Shown here one piece after another: positions 61,621-64,000 of a DNA stretch of 64,000 bases. Source of the DNA: Antarctobacter sediminis. Lineage in GTDB: Bacteria > Pseudomonadota > Alphaproteobacteria > Rhodobacterales > Rhodobacteraceae. The DNA lies in assembly GCF_019218285.1 (NCBI RefSeq), contig NZ_JAHUZG010000003.1, positions 62,001-126,000 on the forward strand, read 5' to 3'. The position numbers were made by a program, and so were the translations under genes. The notes beneath the pieces were generated by a model, which saw nothing but the letters and a program-made list of their open reading frames with translations, was not told the origin of the DNA and ran no database searches. How positions within the stretch are numbered: position 1 is the first letter of the stretch; each line of letters opens with the position of its first letter.

Positions 61621-62430
61621 TCACGTGTTTCGGTCCTTGCGGCTGATCAGCCAGGACAGTGTGACCATCACCACCGACACGCCCAGAAGCATGGTGGAAA
61701 TGGCCATGATATTGGGTTTGATCCCCTGTTTGACCGCGCCGAAAATCGCCGTGGGCAGGGTCTCCACCCCGGCGCCCTTTACGAAGTTGGTGATGATGAA
61801 ATCATCAAGCGACACGATGAAGGCCAGCAGGAAGCCCGAGACGATGCCTGGCGACATCAGCGGCAGCAACACGCGGGTAAAGGCCCGCCGCCGGGTGGCG
61901 TAAAGGTCCATCGCCGCCTGTTCATAGGTGGCCTCGATCCCCTGCATCCGGGCGGAGATCGGCAGGTAGGCGAAGGGGATGCAAAAGGCGATATGCGCCA
62001 GAAGGATGGTCAGAAGGCCACGGTCGAACCCGATGGCGTTGAAAAAGATAAGCGTTGCCACGGCGGTGACGATTTCCGGCACCATCAGCGGCAGCGAGAT
62101 CAGGCCGAAAGACACCGTGCGCAGGCGGAACTTGCCCCCGCGCAGAATCGCCGTGGCCGCCAGCGTGGCGATGGCGGTTGCCGCGCTGGCTGCGATCAGC
62201 GCGATGACAAAGCTGTTGCGCGCCGCCGCCTTGAACTTGGCGCTTTCGGGGCCGGTAAAGACATCCGCATACCAGCGCAGCGACACCCCTTCCCAGTTGG
62301 TGATCGAGGGCGAGGCATTGAAGCTGTAGACCGTCACCACCACAAGAGGCGCATAAAGGATCACGAGGCAGAGGATCGTGATCGTGCGAAAGCCGGGGTA
62401 GACGCGCAGATCGAACTTGCGTGAGGTCAT
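61621..62430 (-). CDS. Polyamine-type ABC transporter permease (PotC/PotI family)
   Basis: The 269-residue protein has six membrane helices and begins with a short cytoplasmic tail. The EAA loop is [32 protein letters not shown], in part, with EP-type sequence [17 protein letters not shown] before it. It pairs with the other permease upstream. Its end lies 20 bases before the binding-protein gene and its start 2 bases after the stop of the other permease. Confidence 0.92.
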   Translation of the reverse strand: MTSRKFDLRVYPGFRTITILCLVILYAPLVVVTVYSFNASPSITNWEGVSLRWYADVFTGPESAKFKAAARNSFVIALIAASAATAIATLAATAILRGGKFRLRTVSFGLISLPLMVPEIVTAVATLIFFNAIGFDRGLLTILLAHIAFCIPFAYLPISARMQGIEATYEQAAMDLYATRRRAFTRVLLPLMSPGIVSGFLLAFIVSLDDFIITNFVKGAGVETLPTAIFGAVKQGIKPNIMAISTMLLGVSVVMVTLSWLISRKDRNT

Positions 62431-62432
62431 GG

Positions 62433-63353
62433 TCAGCCCTCCGCCCTTGCCTGTTGCCGGGCCAGAACCAGCAGGATCATCAGAACGATGGTCAGCAGGA
62501 TCATCGAGGCCGCCGCGCCAAACGGCCAGTTGCCGGCGTTGCCTTTGAACTGCTCTTCGATCAGCGAGCCGATCATGAAATTCTTCGCCCCGCCCAGCAG
62601 GTCAGGCGCAAGAAAGGACCCAAGCGAGGGCACGAAGACAAGGATACAGCCCGCCACGATCCCCGGTTTCACCGCCGGAAGCAGGATGCGCCGCAGCACT
62701 GTCCAGCGGGTCGCGTACAGGTCGGACGCGGCCTCGGACAGGGTAAAGTTGTAGCGTTCGACTGCCGCGTAGATCGGCAGCACCATGAAGGGCAGGTAGG
62801 AATAGAACAGCCCCAGTTGAACGGCGAAATTCGTGTTCACGATAGACAGCGGCTGATCCAGCAGGCCGATCCCGGTCAGGAAATCATTGAGCGGACCCTG
62901 ATCGCGCAGCAGGAATTTCATCGACACGGTGCGGATCAACAGGTTGACCCAATAGGGGATGGTCACAAGAAAAAGCCATAGAGTGCGCTGTTTCGCCGGG
63001 CGCGTGGCAATGAAATAGGCAGTGGGAAAACCGATGGCGAGGCTGAGCAGCGTCGCCGCGCCCGCCTGCCAGATCGACCGCCAAAAGATCAGGATGTAGG
63101 TCCATTCGATGCTGCACGGCTCATCCCCGAACAACCCGCGGTCGCAAAAGAACTGGTCATAGGCGCTGAGGCTGAAATCCCATATCACCCCGCCGCGGAA
63201 TTCCTTGGTCAGGAAGGAATAGACCAGCATCATGCTGACCGGGGCCAGCACAAGGATGCTTAACGTGACCCATGCGGGCAACAACAGCCAGCCCCGCGCG
63301 GGAGCATAGGTGTCGCTGGTGGACGATCCGCCGCTGGCTGCGCCGCCTGCCAT
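62433..63353 (-). CDS. Polyamine-type ABC transporter permease (PotB/PotH family)
   Basis: The 306-residue protein has six membrane helices, with a Gly/Ser-rich N-terminal tail and a periplasmic loop containing two Cys ([17 protein letters not shown]). The EAA loop is [32 protein letters not shown], in part, for ATPase contact. It overlaps the ATPase gene by ATGA, so it is translated together with it. Confidence 0.92.
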   Translation of the reverse strand: MAGGAASGGSSTSDTYAPARGWLLLPAWVTLSILVLAPVSMMLVYSFLTKEFRGGVIWDFSLSAYDQFFCDRGLFGDEPCSIEWTYILIFWRSIWQAGAATLLSLAIGFPTAYFIATRPAKQRTLWLFLVTIPYWVNLLIRTVSMKFLLRDQGPLNDFLTGIGLLDQPLSIVNTNFAVQLGLFYSYLPFMVLPIYAAVERYNFTLSEAASDLYATRWTVLRRILLPAVKPGIVAGCILVFVPSLGSFLAPDLLGGAKNFMIGSLIEEQFKGNAGNWPFGAAASMILLTIVLMILLVLARQQARAEG

Positions 63354-64000
63354 CAGTCCACCAGGAGGCGCGCGGCCCCCTGCTCCATCGTGACGTGGAC
63401 CTCTGTCCCCGGATCGAAGGTGCGCTTGTCACCGCGGCTGGAATTGGGGGCGCGGACCTTGAAGCGCGGCCCGTCGTCCAGATCAAGGATGGTGGCGATG
63501 TCGGTGCCGGTAAAGATGTTCTCGCGCACGCGGCCCCTGAGGCTGTGATCTCCCTGTGGCTCTTGCGACAGGATCAGCCGTTCCGGGCGCAGCGACATAT
63601 GCACCTTGGCACCCGGCCCGATGCCTTCCACGGCGTCGCAGGTCAGCCGGTGGCCACCGCCAAGATGGCAGGCCGCGCGCCCCGAGGCCACGCTGTCCAC
63701 CGTGACTTCCAGCAGGTTGGTATCCCCGATGAAATCGGCCACGAACATGTTGCGCGGATGGTCATAGATCTCACGCGCATCGCCCAGTTGCTGCACCTCG
63801 CCCGCCGACATGACGGCGATGCGGTCGGACATGGTCAGCGCCTCTTCCTGGTCATGGGTCACAAAGATGAAGGTGATCCCGGTTTCCTTTTGCAGGTGCT
63901 TCAGTTCGATCTGCATGGCCTTGCGCAGTTTCAGATCCAGCGCGCTCAGCGGTTCGTCCAGCAGAAGCACCTTGGGGCGGGGGGCCAGCGCACGGGCAAG
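63353..64000 (-). CDS. Polyamine-type ABC transporter ATPase (PotA/PotG family), 3' part
   Basis: The gene runs off the window; the visible 215 residues begin after the signature motif with ARALAPRPKVLLLDEPLSALDLKLR, in part (Walker B, D-loop). VTHDQEEALTMSDRIAVMSAGEVQQ (H-loop) follows. After the ATPase domain comes the C-terminal TOBE-like regulatory part (VHMSLRPERLILSQ, VRENIFTGTDIATILDL). Walker A and the N-terminus are outside. Confidence 0.9.
   Translation of the reverse strand, partial: LARALAPRPKVLLLDEPLSALDLKLRKAMQIELKHLQKETGITFIFVTHDQEEALTMSDRIAVMSAGEVQQLGDAREIYDHPRNMFVADFIGDTNLLEVTVDSVASGRAACHLGGGHRLTCDAVEGIGPGAKVHMSLRPERLILSQEPQGDHSLRGRVRENIFTGTDIATILDLDDGPRFKVRAPNSSRGDKRTFDPGTEVHVTMEQGAARLLVD

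Noticed and set aside
1-64000. CRISPR arrays, tRNA or rRNA genes, insertion sequences
   Set aside because: No regularly spaced direct repeats, no transposase-like proteins with terminal repeats, and no recognisable tRNA/rRNA sequences were seen in reading the window.

Overview
The window looks like the chromosome of a marine alphaproteobacterium of the Rhodobacterales (Roseobacter group). The evidence is high GC with strong third-position bias, secreted RTX proteins with DUF4214, a TRAP carboxylate-type transporter, an alphaproteobacterial flagellin, and a nasTS-nrt-nirBD-nasA nitrate island. This placement comes from gene content only; no rRNA or tRNA gene was seen.

Left end (1-7.6 kb): the tail of a TPR protein (probably a class III cyclase fusion), a lone FbpB-type ABC permease, two calcium-binding RTX proteins (one with a glycosidase-like N-terminal domain) and a PPP-type phosphoesterase.

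Exopolysaccharide locus (8-28.7 kb): an ExoY-like priming sugar transferase, a Wza-like export lipoprotein, a GT2 glycosyltransferase, a Wzc/GumC-type tyrosine kinase, two GT4 glycosyltransferases, three sulfotransferase-like proteins, a Wzx-like flippase and a Wzy-like polymerase. They are followed by a tailspike/beta-helix-like protein and by gmd and fcl, which make GDP-L-fucose. Together they suggest a sulfated, probably fucose-containing, surface polysaccharide made by the Wzx/Wzy route. On the opposite strand inside the locus is a three-gene operon: a tiny Tat-leader-like Cys peptide, a PqqD/RRE-like domain fused to an HPr-kinase-like domain, and a nucleotidyltransferase. This is the best candidate here for an undescribed peptide-modification system.

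Metabolic segment (28.8-40.1 kb): a di-haem peroxidase, a Sel1-repeat protein, a PhyH-type dioxygenase with a divergent AraC regulator, and then a six-gene operon on the minus strand. That operon encodes an SsuD-like FMN monooxygenase, an aldo/keto reductase, a flavin reductase and a DctQ-DctM-DctP TRAP transporter. Divergent from it are a GntR regulator and a Gfo/Idh/MocA protein. The enzyme trio matches the logic of the sulfo-SMO route for sulfoquinovose, with a TRAP carrier in place of the ABC carrier.

Export and motility (40.2-46.2 kb): an ABC exporter (ATPase, two-module FtsX-type permease, HlyD-type adaptor) whose permease gene is cut by an in-frame TAA, and a flagellin gene with its own terminator.

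Nitrate island (46.3-60.5 kb): the nasT/nasS sensor pair, a leader with an ANTAR-type hairpin and an intrinsic terminator, an NrtA-NrtB-NrtC(D) transporter with two fused ATPase domains, NirB, NirD, NasA, a TrpD2-like protein and CysG. Genes are tightly spaced, and REP-like GC-rich repeats lie in two of the gaps.

Right end (60.6-64 kb): a polyamine-type ABC transporter (binding protein, two permeases, and an ATPase that runs off the window) on the minus strand.
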